The position numbers were made by a program, and so were the translations under genes. The notes below the pieces were generated by a model. The model was not told the DNA's origin. It saw nothing but the letters and a program-made list of their open reading frames with translations, and did no database searches. Shown here in pieces: positions 54,213 to 63,886 of a DNA stretch of 64,000 bases. Origin of the DNA: an uncultured Polaribacter sp. (GTDB taxonomy: Bacteria; Bacteroidota; Bacteroidia; Flavobacteriales; Flavobacteriaceae); contig CALSME010000002.1 of assembly GCA_943787375.1 (NCBI GenBank), positions 620,001 through 684,000 of the forward strand, in the 5' to 3' direction. Every line of letters begins with the position of its first letter. Positions within the stretch are counted from its first letter, which is position 1.

Positions 54213-54533
54213 ATATTAGTAAAATGGGTAAGTGCTTTTTTAAGGTAAAAACACCTCTTCTAAACCCAACACCAGTAAGGGTTTATAAATTAGTAAAATG
54301 GTTAATCCCTAATAATTATATATAGTTATACTATTACAATTATTGCGTAAGTGTTTGACGTAGAAAGAATATAGTTGAGGTGTTGGAACTGGTGTTCAAT
54401 GAAATCATAATCTACGCGATTCTTTAGTGTTTTTTTTATTTATCAGTACAATTATAACAATTTATTTTACGATTTGATTTCTTAGGATTTATTTTTCTTA
54501 TTTTTGGATAATAAGCTATAATAAAGAAGATAA
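54213..54533. other. Gap with the likely promoter of the type I RM locus
   Basis: TATTTTTG at 54499-54506 fits the -7 consensus, with TTTG about 22 bases upstream, and lies 28 bases before hsdM. A repeated TTAGTAAAATGG occurs twice earlier in the gap (near 54216 and 54290). No gene was seen. Confidence 0.45.
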
Positions 54534-56100
54534 ATGTCAGAATCCCACAAACAACAACTTGAACAACAACTATGGAACATCGCTAATACCTTAAGAGGTA
54601 AAATGGATGCCGATGAATTCCGTGACTATATACTTGGTTTTATTTTCTTTAAATACCTATCTGAGCGTATGCATTTATATGCAGATAAGCTTTTAGAGGA
54701 AGATGGTATTAAGTATGATAGTATTGATGAGAATACTCCAATGGCAAGGAATACTTAGAAGCTATTCAAGAAGAGGCATTAGGAAAGTTAGGATACTATT
54801 TAAAACCCTCAGAGCTATTTACCAATATAGCAGCTAAAGGAAACTCTTTAGAAGGTGGTGATACTTTTATCTTAGAAGATTTAACAACCATTCTAAGAAA
54901 CATTGAATCAAGTACTATGGGTACTGAGAGTGAAGATGACTTTGGGAACTATTTGAAGACTTAGACCTAACCTCAACCAAGTTAGGTAAAACAGACGAAC
55001 AGCGAAATACCATTATATCAAAGTATTATCTCATTTAGATAAAATTGACTTTCAGTTAGAGAATACAGAGCTTGATGTTTTAGGTGATGCATACGAATAC
55101 CTTATCTCACAGTTTGCAAGTGGTGCAGGTAAAAAGGCAGGTGAGTTTTATACTCCTCAAGAAGTATCTAAAATATTAGCCAAGATAGTTACAACAGGTA
55201 AGGACAAATTGAAAAGTGTTTATGACCCTACTTGTGGCTCAGGTTCATTGCTTCTTAAGGGTTGCTAAGGAAGTAAAAGAAGTAAGTGCTTTCTATGGGC
55301 AGGAGATGAATAGAACGACCTACAACTTGGCACGAATGAATATGATTTTGCACGATGTGCATTATAAGAAGTTTGATATAAAACAAGAGGACACCTTAGA
55401 GCATCCTCAGCATATAGATGAGCGTTTTGAAGCTATTGTAGCCAACCCTCCTTTTAGTACTAAGTGGAGTGCTAATTCACTTTTTATGAGTGATGAACGC
55501 TTTAGCCAATATGGTAAGTTAGCACCTAAGAGTAAGGCTGATTATGCCTTTGTACAGCATATGATACATCAATTAGCAGAGAACGGTACAATGGCTTTGG
55601 TATTGCCACACGGAGCTTTGTTTAGAGGAGCTGCTGAAGGACATATACGAAAGTATTTAATAGAAGATAGAAACTACTTAGATGCAGTTATTGGCTTGCC
55701 TGCTAACATCTTTTATGGTACAAGTATTCCTACCTGTATTTTGGTATTTAAAAAGTGTAGAGAGCATAGTGAGAATATTTTATTCATTGATGCTTCAGAG
55801 CATTATGAAAAGGTGAAAACTCAAAATGTATTAAGAGAAGAGCATATTGAAAAGATTGTAAGTACCTATCGAAATAGAACTACTGAGGATAAGTATAGCT
55901 ATGTAGCTACTATGGATGAGGTGATAGAGAATGATTACAACCTTAACATCCCAAGATATGTAGATACTTTTGAAGAGGAAGAACCTGTGGATTTGGAAGC
56001 AGTGAGTAATGAGTTACAATCTTTGGAAAGTGATATGGCTGATACAGATAAAACCATTTCAGATTTTTGTAATGAACTAAATATTAAAGCTCCTTTTTAG
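54534..56100 (+). pseudogene. hsdM: Type I RM modification subunit HsdM, multiply frameshifted
   Basis: The N-terminus (QQLEQQLWNIANTLRGKMDA, YILGFIFFKYLSERM) is that of HsdM. The frame breaks near 54745, 54945, 55023 and 55260. Each break is consistent with one gained or lost base, and the protein resumes each time (YLEAIQEEALGKLGYYLKPS; LDLTSTKLGKTDEQRNTI; DAYEYLISQFASGAGKKAGE; VYDPTCGSGSLLL; ANPPFSTKW). Both the SAM-binding DPTCGSGSLLL and the catalytic NPPF motifs remain. As written it cannot make a full methyltransferase. It may be real decay or assembly error. Confidence 0.88.
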
Positions 56101-56101
56101 T

Positions 56102-57334
56102 ATGGATGTGATGACAGAAAATAAAGTAATCCCAAAGTTAAGGTTTAGTGAGTTTAATGAGGAGTGGGAAATTATAAAATTACAAGATTTAGCAATTAGA
56201 ATTACAGAGAAGAATAGAGATAATAAAATTCAAACAGTACTTACAAACTCAGCTACGAAAGGTATAGTCAGTCAAGCTGACTATTTTGACAGAGATATTG
56301 CTAATAAAAATAACTTGGATGGTTATTATATTGTTAACATTGGTGACTATGTATATAATCCAAGAATTTCAAAATATGCTCCTGTAGGACCTATAAAAAA
56401 GAATAATTTAGTTTTAGGATTAATGTCTCCACTATATAGTGTGTTTAGATTTAATACTAATGAAGATGAGTTCTTTGAAAATTATTTTGAAACTACGGCT
56501 TGGCATAAATATATGAAGAGTGTTGCAAATTACGGAGCAAGACACGATAGAATGAACATTAGTAATAGTGATTTCTTTAAAATGTCAATACCAATACCGT
56601 CTCTTTCTGAACAACAAAAAATAGTTTCCTTTTTAAGTGCAGTAGATGATAAGTTGCAACAATTAACTAAAAAGAAAGAATTATTAGAAGAGTATAAGAA
56701 AGGATTAATGCAGAAAATCTTCTCACAAGAGTTACGCTTTAAAGACGAGTTTGGCAATAACTACCCTGATTGGGAGGAGAAGAAGTTAAGGGATGTCTTG
56801 TTTGAACACAAATTAAAGAGTACAGGAAAAGAAGAAGTATATTCTGTTTCAGTGCATAAAGGATTAATTAATCAGATACAACATTTAGGCAGGAGTTTTT
56901 CTGCTAAAAATACTGACCATTATTACATCGTAAAACCAAATGATATTGTATACACCAAAAGTCCTACAGGTCAATTCCCTTATGGAATAATAAAGCAATC
57001 AAAAATCAAAAAAGATGTTATAGTGTCTCCGTTATATGGAGTTTTCACCCCTAAATCCAAACATCTTGGGTATATGTTAGATATATACTTTGAGTCAAAA
57101 CAAAATGTTCATAATTACCTCCACTCTATAATTCAAAAAGGTGCAAAGAATACAATTAATATTACCAATTCAACTTTTCTTTCAAAATCACTAAAACTCC
57201 CTGTTAATTTCGATGAACAAAGAAAAATAGGAAATTTTCTTAAATCAATTGATGGTAAAATAGAGTTAGTTAGCACTCAAATAGAAAATACAAAAGCCTT
57301 TAAAAAAGGGCTTTTACAACAAATGTTTGTATAA
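56102..57334 (+). CDS. hsdS: Type I RM specificity subunit HsdS
   Basis: 410 residues with two target-recognition domains (about 10-150 and 215-350). Each is followed by a helical conserved region (SEQQKIVSFLSAVDDKLQQL then KKELLEEYKKGLMQKIFSQ; DEQRKIGNFLKSIDGKIELV). The frame is intact, unlike hsdM and hsdR on either side. It starts one base after the hsdM stop. Confidence 0.93.
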   Translation: MDVMTENKVIPKLRFSEFNEEWEIIKLQDLAIRITEKNRDNKIQTVLTNSATKGIVSQADYFDRDIANKNNLDGYYIVNIGDYVYNPRISKYAPVGPIKKNNLVLGLMSPLYSVFRFNTNEDEFFENYFETTAWHKYMKSVANYGARHDRMNISNSDFFKMSIPIPSLSEQQKIVSFLSAVDDKLQQLTKKKELLEEYKKGLMQKIFSQELRFKDEFGNNYPDWEEKKLRDVLFEHKLKSTGKEEVYSVSVHKGLINQIQHLGRSFSAKNTDHYYIVKPNDIVYTKSPTGQFPYGIIKQSKIKKDVIVSPLYGVFTPKSKHLGYMLDIYFESKQNVHNYLHSIIQKGAKNTINITNSTFLSKSLKLPVNFDEQRKIGNFLKSIDGKIELVSTQIENTKAFKKGLLQQMFV

Positions 57335-57335
57335 T

Positions 57336-60160
57336 ATGGTTAGACCTCAAAGCGAACAACAATTAGAAAATGCCTTACTAAAGCAATTAGCAACTTTAGG
57401 GCATACACCTGTTAATATTCCTGATGAAAATACATTACTGTCTAACCTTAAAACACAGTTAGAAAAACACAATAAGGTTACTTTTTCAGACAATGAGTTT
57501 AAGAAGGTAGTTAATATCCTCAATGCAGGTAGTGTATTTGAGCGTGCTAAAACGTTAAGAGGCATTAAGCACCACATCACTAAAGATGATGGAGAGACAT
57601 TATATTTTGAGTTTTTGAATCAAACAGAGTGGTGTAAAAATCAGTTTCAAGTAACTAATCAAGTCACTGTAGATGGTAAATATCAAAACCGTTATGATGT
57701 AACCATTCTTATCAATGGATTGCCCTTAGTTCAGATAGAACTAAAGCGAAGGGGTTGTGAAATGGGAGAGGCTCACAGGCAGATTCTTCGATATAAATCA
57801 CATTCATTTAGAAGTGGTTCAGCTTTATTTCAATATGTACAGCTATTTATCATCAGTAATGGGGTTAATACTAAGTATTTTGCAAATAACCGTAACCAAG
57901 CACTAAACTTCAAACAAACCTTTTATTGGGCAGACGAAAAGAATGATAAAATTACTAACCTTTCTGACTTTGCAGAAACCTTTTTAGAGCCTTGTCACCT
58001 GTCTAAGATGATTTGTAAGTACATTGTTTTAGCAGAGACAGACAAGCTATTAATGGTGTTAAGACCTTATCAGTATTATGCTACAGAAAAGCTAATAGAA
58101 CGAGTTAAAAACACCAACAAGAACGGTTATATATGGCATACCACAGGGAGTGGTAAAACACTAACTTCTTTTAAGGCAAGTCAGATACTAATGCATATGC
58201 CGCAGGTACATAAAGTGGTGTTTGTGGTAGATAGAAGAGATTTAGATTATCAAACCACCAAAGAATTCAATAACTTCTCAGGAGGTAGTGTCGATGGAAC
58301 AGACAATACTAAAGCATTGGTAAAGCAGTTTGGAGATGATACAAAGCTGTTGGTTACTACTATACAGAAACTAAATAATGCTATTGGCAGCGAACGTTAT
58401 GCTTCTGTAATGGAGCCTCTGAAGGATAAGAAAATAGTTTTCATTTTTGATGAATGTCATCGTTCACAGTTTGGTGAAACACACAAGCGGATTGTACAGT
58501 ATTTCAATAATTATCAGATGTTTGGTTTTACAGGAACACCAATATTTGCTGATAATGCTGTAAAGAATGAATTAGGAAAGCGAACTACGTTTGAGCTATT
58601 TGGAGACTGCCTGCATAAGTATGTAATTACAGATGCAATTAGAGATGAAAACGTACTACGGTTCTCTATTGAGTATGTTGGAAAGTATAAGCAGCGAAAC
58701 ACAAGTAGTGTTAACTTTAGAGATATTGAAGTAGAAGCCATAGACAAGAAAGAGCTTTATGATAATGAAGACCGATTAGGGAAAATAACTGACTATATTC
58801 TTGACTACCATAACATAAAGACACACAATAAACAGTTTACTGCAATGTTTGCAGTAAGCAGCGTAGATACACTAACGAAGTATTATGACCTTTTTAAATC
58901 GAAAGAGCACAAACTTAAAATTGCAACTATCTTTCTCGTACGGTGCCAACGAGGGAGATGATTCTGCTGATGGTATTACTACATTTGATTATGATAATGA
59001 TAGAAGAGCCTGCTGAGGTATATGGTAAGCACACACGTGAAAAATTAGAGGACTTACATCAAGGATTATAATAAGATGTTTGGCACAAAGTTCTCTACTA
59101 AGGACAGTCAGTCTTATTACAATTATTACAATGATATTGCTAAAAGAGTTAAGAATAGAGAGATTGATATATTAATTGTGGTAAATATGTTTTTAACAGG
59201 GTTTGATAGTAAACCTTTAAACACATTGTATGTAGATAAAAACTTAAAACATCACGGACTTATACAAGCTTTTTCACGTACTAACAGAATACTCAATAAG
59301 AACAAGTCACACGGAAATATTGTTTCATTTAGAAACCTTAAAAAAGCTACAGATGATGCTATAGCATTGTTTTCTAACAAGGATGCTAAGGAGATTATTT
59401 TATTACAACCATATAACGATTACATAGATGACTTTAATGAAGCATTACAGAGCGGTTAAAGATATTGCACCTACAGTTGATAGTGTAAATAGTTTACCTT
59501 CTGAAATTGAAGAATTAAGATTTGTAAGAGCTATTTAGACAAGTGATGCGTGTGCAAAATACACTCAGTTGTTTTGCTGATTTTTCTTTTGAAGACTTAG
59601 GAATCTCAGAACAGGAATACTTAGATTATCGAAGTAAGTATTTGGACTTGTATGAAAAGGCAAATAGTAGCGATAAGGAAAAAGCTTCTGCCTTAGAAGA
59701 TGTAGATTTTGAATTAGAATTAATGCACAGAGATGTTATCAATGTGGCATATATTTTAAACCTTCTTTCGATGTTAGTTGATGCTAAGGGTAAAAATTAC
59801 GAGAGCAAAAAGAAGCAAATTTCAGATATGCTATCCAATGATATTCATCTAAGAAGCAAAAAGGAACTCATAGAACAGTTTATTGAAGATAATTTAGTAC
59901 ATATAGAAAATTCTGAAGATGTTGCAGATGCTTTTGATGCATATTGGAGTGAACAGCAGCTCAGAGCTTTTGCAAAATTATGTGAAGAGGAAAATTTAGA
60001 TTCTAAAAAAATTGAAGCTATTATAGAGGAACATTTATTTGCAAATCAAGTTCCTGCTATGAGAGATAAGGTGATGAAGGCAATGCTTAAGAAAGAGAGA
60101 TTGTTAGTTCGTAAAAAGACCATTCCAAGAGTCATCGATAAGATTATGAGACTTTATTAA
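57336..60160 (+). pseudogene. hsdR: Type I RM restriction subunit HsdR, multiply frameshifted
   Basis: From MVRPQSEQQLEN the sequence gives the nuclease region (LPLVQIELKRRG, PD-(D/E)XK type), helicase motif I (HTTGSGKTLTSFKAS), DECHRS and FGFTGTP. After about 58930 the frame breaks at about 58930, 59003, 59055, 59455 and 59536. Each time one extra base explains it, and the translation resumes with HsdR-like sequence (FLTGFDSKPLNTLYVDKNL, IQAFSRTNRILN, and the C-terminal helical domain 59543-60160). As written the protein would stop at about residue 541 of 940. Confidence 0.88.
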
Positions 60161-60257
60161 TACTTTTATTGATGGGATTGCTGCTTGATTTGATATGTAT
60201 TAATGAACACATTAAAATTGATAATTATACTACAAATAATATTTAAACTTTCTATAG

Positions 60258-60743
60258 ATGTCGCAAATAGAAATATTAAAAAACTTTATTTTAAAAGAAA
60301 ACCTTATCAAAGATATATCCGATATTGATTTTCTATTTCCGTCATTTGAATATGATAGTTCAAAATCTTTAGAGGAAATTACTAATAGTGTTATTGAATG
60401 GGGATTTAATAACGACGAACTTGAAGATTTTTACTCTGAACATTGGGATGAATTATTACATACTGATAATTTATTCCTTATTCAAGGATGTAAAATTAAA
60501 GAATCACCTTATGTAACAACATTTGACCTTTACAGATATAACTCGAAGAATAAGTATTACTACAGGGTTGAGTCCTCTGGTATTTACGAGGATAGTTTTG
60601 AAACTAGTGGTTGTTATACTATCTTAGGTAATCAAGACGATGATTTGGTTATCAAAAACTTCAGAAATGATTGTATTGATATTCATAACTGCAGTGGAGA
60701 GGTAGCTGAGGAGTTTTTAGACAATATAGAGTTTTACAATTAA
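60258..60743 (+). CDS. Hypothetical acidic protein (161 aa)
   Basis: A soluble, acidic protein (MSQIEILKNFILKENLIKDI; ITNSVIEWGFNNDELEDFYS; YYRVESSGIYEDSFETSGCY) with no recognised family. It is the first gene bounded on its 3' side by a recombinase-tail repeat, which begins two bases after its stop. Confidence 0.55.
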   Translation: MSQIEILKNFILKENLIKDISDIDFLFPSFEYDSSKSLEEITNSVIEWGFNNDELEDFYSEHWDELLHTDNLFLIQGCKIKESPYVTTFDLYRYNSKNKYYYRVESSGIYEDSFETSGCYTILGNQDDDLVIKNFRNDCIDIHNCSGEVAEEFLDNIEFYN

Positions 60744-60744
60744 A

Positions 60745-60814
60745 TTAAACCATAGGCATATCTTCTTCCTTTAATTCAGTTATTTCTAAACCTCTTAAAA
60801 TAGGTTAAACTAAA
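60745..60814 (-). repeat. Recombinase 3'-end repeat, copy 1
   Basis: On the minus strand it encodes ELKEEDMPMV and stop. Upstream, SLTY is present but a fourth T in CTATTTTAAG shifts the frame. It is the same sequence as copies 2-4. Confidence 0.8.
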
Positions 60815-60820
60815 ATTTTT

Positions 60821-60828
60821 TATATTTG
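60821..60828 (+). promoter_or_regulatory. -7 box TATATTTG three bases before an ATG
   Basis: It sits immediately upstream of the lipoprotein gene start at 60832. If used, transcription would begin at or inside the start codon, giving a leaderless message. Confidence 0.5.
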
Positions 60829-60831
60829 AGT

Positions 60832-61713
60832 ATGAAAAAACTACTCTACCTTTTTTTAGCAATAACTGTTGCTTGTTCAGATGATGATGGAAATCCTTGT
60901 ACTTATGACTCAACTCTAATAACAAGTGAAGCCACGAATATCACTGATACTTCGGCAACATTAAATGGTACACTAAATGTAGTTTCTCAAAACTGTGATG
61001 ACCCAAATAATACGGAGCAAGGTTTTGTGATTTCTACAGAAATACAACCCACCATCAATGATATACAAATTAATGTCAACGGAACAGATATTTCAACAAC
61101 AATAGAGGGTCTTGAGCCAAACACAACCTATTATGTACGGTCATTTCTTACCAATTCTTTAGGTGAGTTTTATGGTAATGAAGTTAGTTTTACAACTGGT
61201 GAGCAAAGATTAAATATTGGAGATTTAGCTTTTGGAGGCATCGTTTTTTGGATTGACCCCGACGATTATACAAAGGGTTTAGTTAGCGCATTGGTAGACC
61301 AAGCAATTACTCAATGGGGTTGTTATGGAGAATATATTAATAACGCATCAGACACGGCAATTGGCTCGGGATTTTCAAATACAATTGCAATTGTTAATAA
61401 TTGTAGTGAAATGAATATGGCGGCCAGAGTTTGTGATGATTTAAGTTTAAATGGCTTTGATGATTGGTTCTTGCCAAGCAAAGATGAACTCAACTTAATG
61501 TATGAAAATCTTCATCTTAATGGTTTAGGGGGGTTTGAAAATGGAGAAGGAAATTGTTGTAATGGATGGTATTGGAGTTCATCAGAGGGAGAGTTAAATG
61601 GAAATGCCGCTTGGGTTCAGTCTTTTCGTGATGGACAGAATGGGTTCCAAGCCACTTATGATATTGGAATAAAGAATTTTGAAAATCACGTTAGAGCAAT
61701 AAGGAGATTTTAA
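60832..61713 (+). CDS. Lipoprotein with C-terminal DUF1566/FISUMP-like domain
   Basis: A 293-residue lipoprotein (signal ending ITVAC, Cys at about 16). It has an N-terminal fibronectin-like domain (ITDTSATLNGTLNV, LEPNTTYYVRSFLTN). A C-terminal domain follows with GGIVFWIDPDD, LNGFDDWFLPSKDELNLM, YWSSSE and VRAIRRF, typical of DUF1566-like domains of secreted Bacteroidota proteins. The ATG at 60832 is chosen because the signal begins there. It is one gene of the recombinase-tail array. Confidence 0.78.
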   Translation: MKKLLYLFLAITVACSDDDGNPCTYDSTLITSEATNITDTSATLNGTLNVVSQNCDDPNNTEQGFVISTEIQPTINDIQINVNGTDISTTIEGLEPNTTYYVRSFLTNSLGEFYGNEVSFTTGEQRLNIGDLAFGGIVFWIDPDDYTKGLVSALVDQAITQWGCYGEYINNASDTAIGSGFSNTIAIVNNCSEMNMAARVCDDLSLNGFDDWFLPSKDELNLMYENLHLNGLGGFENGEGNCCNGWYWSSSEGELNGNAAWVQSFRDGQNGFQATYDIGIKNFENHVRAIRRF

Positions 61714-61811
61714 GGGCTGACACTTTCAAAACCTAACTTCGCAAGCTGTAACCATAGGCTTCCGTTCCATCATTCATTTTCATTAGAGGCGCTTTTTCGC
61801 ACCCTTTTTTA

Positions 61812-61892
61812 TTAAACCATAGGCATACCTTCTTCCTTAAATTCAGGGAGTTCTAAACCTCTTAAATAGGAGTTAATTACATTTATAGAGGG
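61812..61892 (-). repeat. Recombinase 3'-end repeat, copy 2
   Basis: On the minus strand it reads PSINVINSYLRGLELPEFKE and then EGMPMV stop, in frame. It includes the catalytic-Tyr block (SYLRGLE). A shorter TAACCATAGGC at about 61749 may be a further worn copy. Confidence 0.8.
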
Positions 61893-61950
61893 ACAATTAT
61901 CTGCTAAATATTTTAATTGTATTTTGCAATTAAACGTAAGCTAAAATATT

Positions 61951-62325
61951 ATGAAAAAATTTCTTATTCTTTCAGTTTTCTTTTTTGGATATAGCTGTTC
62001 GCCAACTCATTTTATTTCGCCAAAAACTATCAACTTGCCTTTGTATTCTAAAAGTAATAATTCTAAGGAATTAATTCGGTTAAAATATGGCAACCCTTCA
62101 AAGATTGAAATTCAAGTAAAACAAGAAATATGGATTTATAATTATAGTAGTTCAAAAAAAAGTAATAGAACTGTCACTTTTGATAAAAAAGGCAAAATTA
62201 TTGAGAATAAGAAACACTACAAGAGGTATCATATGAAAACAGGTTTAAATAGATATGCTTATATTACTTATAGCTTTGCAACTGTTCTGGCTTTAATTGC
62301 TGGAGCTTTTCCTGCACTACTTTAA
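61951..62325 (+). CDS. Small lipoprotein (124 aa)
   Basis: The signal ends FFGYSC (Cys at about 16). A basic central region (LIRLKYGNPSKIEIQVKQEI, WIYNY) resembles short outer-membrane assembly-type lipoprotein motifs (GxPxxxxxxxxxxxxWxY). A C-terminal hydrophobic helix follows (TYSFATVLALIAGAFPALL). The family is not recognised. It is one gene of the recombinase-tail array. Confidence 0.6.
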   Translation: MKKFLILSVFFFGYSCSPTHFISPKTINLPLYSKSNNSKELIRLKYGNPSKIEIQVKQEIWIYNYSSSKKSNRTVTFDKKGKIIENKKHYKRYHMKTGLNRYAYITYSFATVLALIAGAFPALL

Positions 62326-62350
62326 ATAGCTATTTAACCATATATTCGTA

Positions 62351-62423
62351 TTAAACCATAGGCATATCCTCCTCCTTCAGTTCAGCTATTTCTAACCTCG
62401 CAAGTAGGTTAAACTTACATTGA
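62351..62423 (-). repeat. Recombinase 3'-end repeat, copy 3
   Basis: On the minus strand it carries INVSLTYLRG, then a one-base loss (GGTTAGAA), then the DNA for AELKEEDMPMV stop. It is the same block as the other copies. Confidence 0.8.
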
Positions 62424-62424
62424 T

Positions 62425-62432
62425 TATATTTG
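62425..62432 (+). promoter_or_regulatory. -7 box TATATTTG four bases before an ATG
   Basis: It has the same arrangement as before the lipoprotein gene at 60832; the ATG is at 62437. Confidence 0.5.
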
Positions 62433-62436
62433 AATT

Positions 62437-62859
62437 ATGAAAAAAATTCTTTACTTATTAGTCTGTATATCCTTCACTTCCTTCTCTCAAAGTATAAGTG
62501 AAATAGGAAAAAGTACTGTTGTTGCAAAAAAGTTATTAATTCAAGACAACGTAGAACGTGTCATATATGATTATACTCAATCGGATGAGATGGGGTTAAT
62601 AAAAATGCACGCACCATTTGGATGGACAGAACCAATTATTAAAGCACAGTTTGAAATTAGGGGAATTGTATTAAAGGGAATGCTTGGTTTACAATATGAC
62701 GATAGCGAACAGAAGATAATTAGTGGGGATGGCTTTGTTGTTCCCAAAAATACTCGTGTTAGAATCTTTAATGCAGGTCAAGAAGAATTAATTTTAATAG
62801 AGGTTTTAAGGCCTGCTTATAAAAAAGAATTAGTTCAGGAGTTTAAAAATTTTAACTAA
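62437..62859 (+). CDS. Secreted cupin-like protein
   Basis: 140 residues with a signal peptide (ending TSFSQ). A single cupin-type barrel is suggested by MLGLQYDDSEQKIISGDGFV, VPKNTRVRIFNAGQEELILI and EVLRP. The first cupin motif is not clear, so metal binding is uncertain. Its stop overlaps the reverse stop of recombinase-tail copy 4. Confidence 0.65.
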   Translation: MKKILYLLVCISFTSFSQSISEIGKSTVVAKKLLIQDNVERVIYDYTQSDEMGLIKMHAPFGWTEPIIKAQFEIRGIVLKGMLGLQYDDSEQKIISGDGFVVPKNTRVRIFNAGQEELILIEVLRPAYKKELVQEFKNFN

Positions 62860-63040
62860 ACCATAGGCATATCGTCTTCCTTCAATTCTGCTATTTCAAG
62901 ACCTCTTAAATAGGTTAAACTTACATTTATAGATGAATGTCCCATAGCTTTCTGTAGCTTGGTTATAGAGCCCGTTCTCTTAAAGATTTCTATAGTTAAT
63001 ATTCCTTTAATTATAAAGTCAGTTGTTAGAAATTAATTAT
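62856..63040 (-). pseudogene. Recombinase 3'-end repeat, copy 4 (longest)
   Basis: On the minus strand about 60 codons are readable: FKRTGSITKLQKAMGHSSIN then VSLTYLRGLEIAELKEDDMP and MV stop. GHSS and LTYLRGLE are the His and nucleophilic-Tyr motifs of a Bacteroidota tyrosine recombinase. The rest of the gene is absent. It is the likely source sequence of the three shorter copies. Confidence 0.82.
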
Positions 63041-63045
63041 ATTTG
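63038..63045 (+). promoter_or_regulatory. -7 box TATATTTG just before a TTG start
   Basis: It lies five bases before the TTG at 63050, again too close for a normal leader. Confidence 0.45.
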
Positions 63046-63049
63046 AGCC

Positions 63050-63388
63050 TTGAAATTTACAAAAATCATATTATTAACTTACTTTATTTTATTGAACTTG
63101 CTACCAGCAGCAAAATTCATTAAGATGGAAATAATGGAATCTTGTGAAAATAAATGTATACAACATTGTAACAAACAAAAAAGCAAAGATGACAATAATC
63201 CTTTTAACAAAGAAAATTGCATTTTAAAAATTAATCTATCTTCAATATTCGTTTTCTTACCAAATAATTTTACTGTTACAAATGTTTATTTTAAATCAAT
63301 AACTGAAAAACAAAAGTTTTATTTCAAAGAAATTATTCTTAATGATTATATTTCTAAAATTTGGCAACCTCCAAGAATTAATTGCTAA
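63050..63388 (+). CDS. Small Cys-containing exported protein (112 aa)
   Basis: It starts with TTG (MKFTKIILLTYFILLNLLPA after initiation), a hydrophobic signal/anchor. Cys residues follow (SCENKCIQHCNKQKSKDDNN) and it ends YISKIWQPPRINC. Small Flavobacteria proteins with Cys in the middle and a terminal IWQPPKI are often found at heavy-metal resistance loci; that link is recollection-based. It is followed closely by the Cys-repeat protein. Confidence 0.6.
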   Translation: MKFTKIILLTYFILLNLLPAAKFIKMEIMESCENKCIQHCNKQKSKDDNNPFNKENCILKINLSSIFVFLPNNFTVTNVYFKSITEKQKFYFKEIILNDYISKIWQPPRINC

Positions 63389-63430
63389 AATTTAGATTTT
63401 AAAAATAAATAATCATTTAAAAATAATACA

Positions 63431-63826
63431 ATGAAAAATATAATTTCAATTGTAACGCTTTTACTATTTGTAAATTTAAGCGTTAACGCTCAAGATAATA
63501 AAGAAGGTTGTGAGCAAACAAAAACTTGTAAAATGGACAAGAAAGCTTGTTCTGAAGAACAAATGAAAACTTGTAAAATGGACAAGAAAGCTTGTTCTGA
63601 AGAACAAATGAAAACTTGTAAAATGGACAAGAAAGCTTGTTCTGAAGAACAAATGAAAACTTGTAAAATGGACAAGAAAGCTTGTTCTGAAGAACAAATG
63701 AAAACTTGTAAAATGGACAAGAAAGCTTGTTCTGAAGAACAAATGAAAACTTGTTCAGAGGAAGAAAGAAAAAACTGTACAAAAGATAAAAAAGAAGGTT
63801 GTTTAGTTGGTAAAGATGAAAAATAA
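63431..63826 (+). CDS. Periplasmic Cys/Lys-rich 15-residue repeat protein
   Basis: 131 residues: a signal peptide ending SVNAQ, then five perfect copies of TCKMDKKACSEEQMK, a partial copy, and KNCTKDKKEGCLVGK. Each unit has two Cys (C-x6-C) and a Met, so binding of copper or another soft metal, or disulfide-linked coiled coil, is plausible. Repeats are identical at DNA level. Three long reverse-strand frames over this gene are by-products of the repeat. Confidence 0.78.
   Translation: MKNIISIVTLLLFVNLSVNAQDNKEGCEQTKTCKMDKKACSEEQMKTCKMDKKACSEEQMKTCKMDKKACSEEQMKTCKMDKKACSEEQMKTCKMDKKACSEEQMKTCSEEERKNCTKDKKEGCLVGKDEK
63524..63748 (+). repeat. Five perfect 45-bp tandem repeats
   Basis: The unit starts ACTTGTAAAATGGACAAG and has no spacer. 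It is an in-frame coding minisatellite; copy number changes would keep the frame. Confidence 0.95.
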
Positions 63827-63853
63827 ATTTTAATATCTAAAAATCAATTTTTT

Positions 63854-63886
63854 GGGAGTTTGGTTTATTCAAACTCCCATTTTTTT
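63854..63886 (+). terminator. Rho-independent terminator
   Basis: GGGAGTTTG pairs with CAAACTCCC around a 7-base loop and is followed by seven T. It ends the Cys-repeat gene. No gene was seen in 63887-64000. Confidence 0.88.

Noticed and set aside
63524..63748. CRISPR-like array
   Set aside because: The units are contiguous 45-bp coding repeats with no spacers.
63476..63782. Three long minus-strand frames over the Cys-repeat gene
   Set aside because: They are by-products of the 45-bp repeat lacking stops in several frames; the plus-strand frame has a signal peptide and a terminator.
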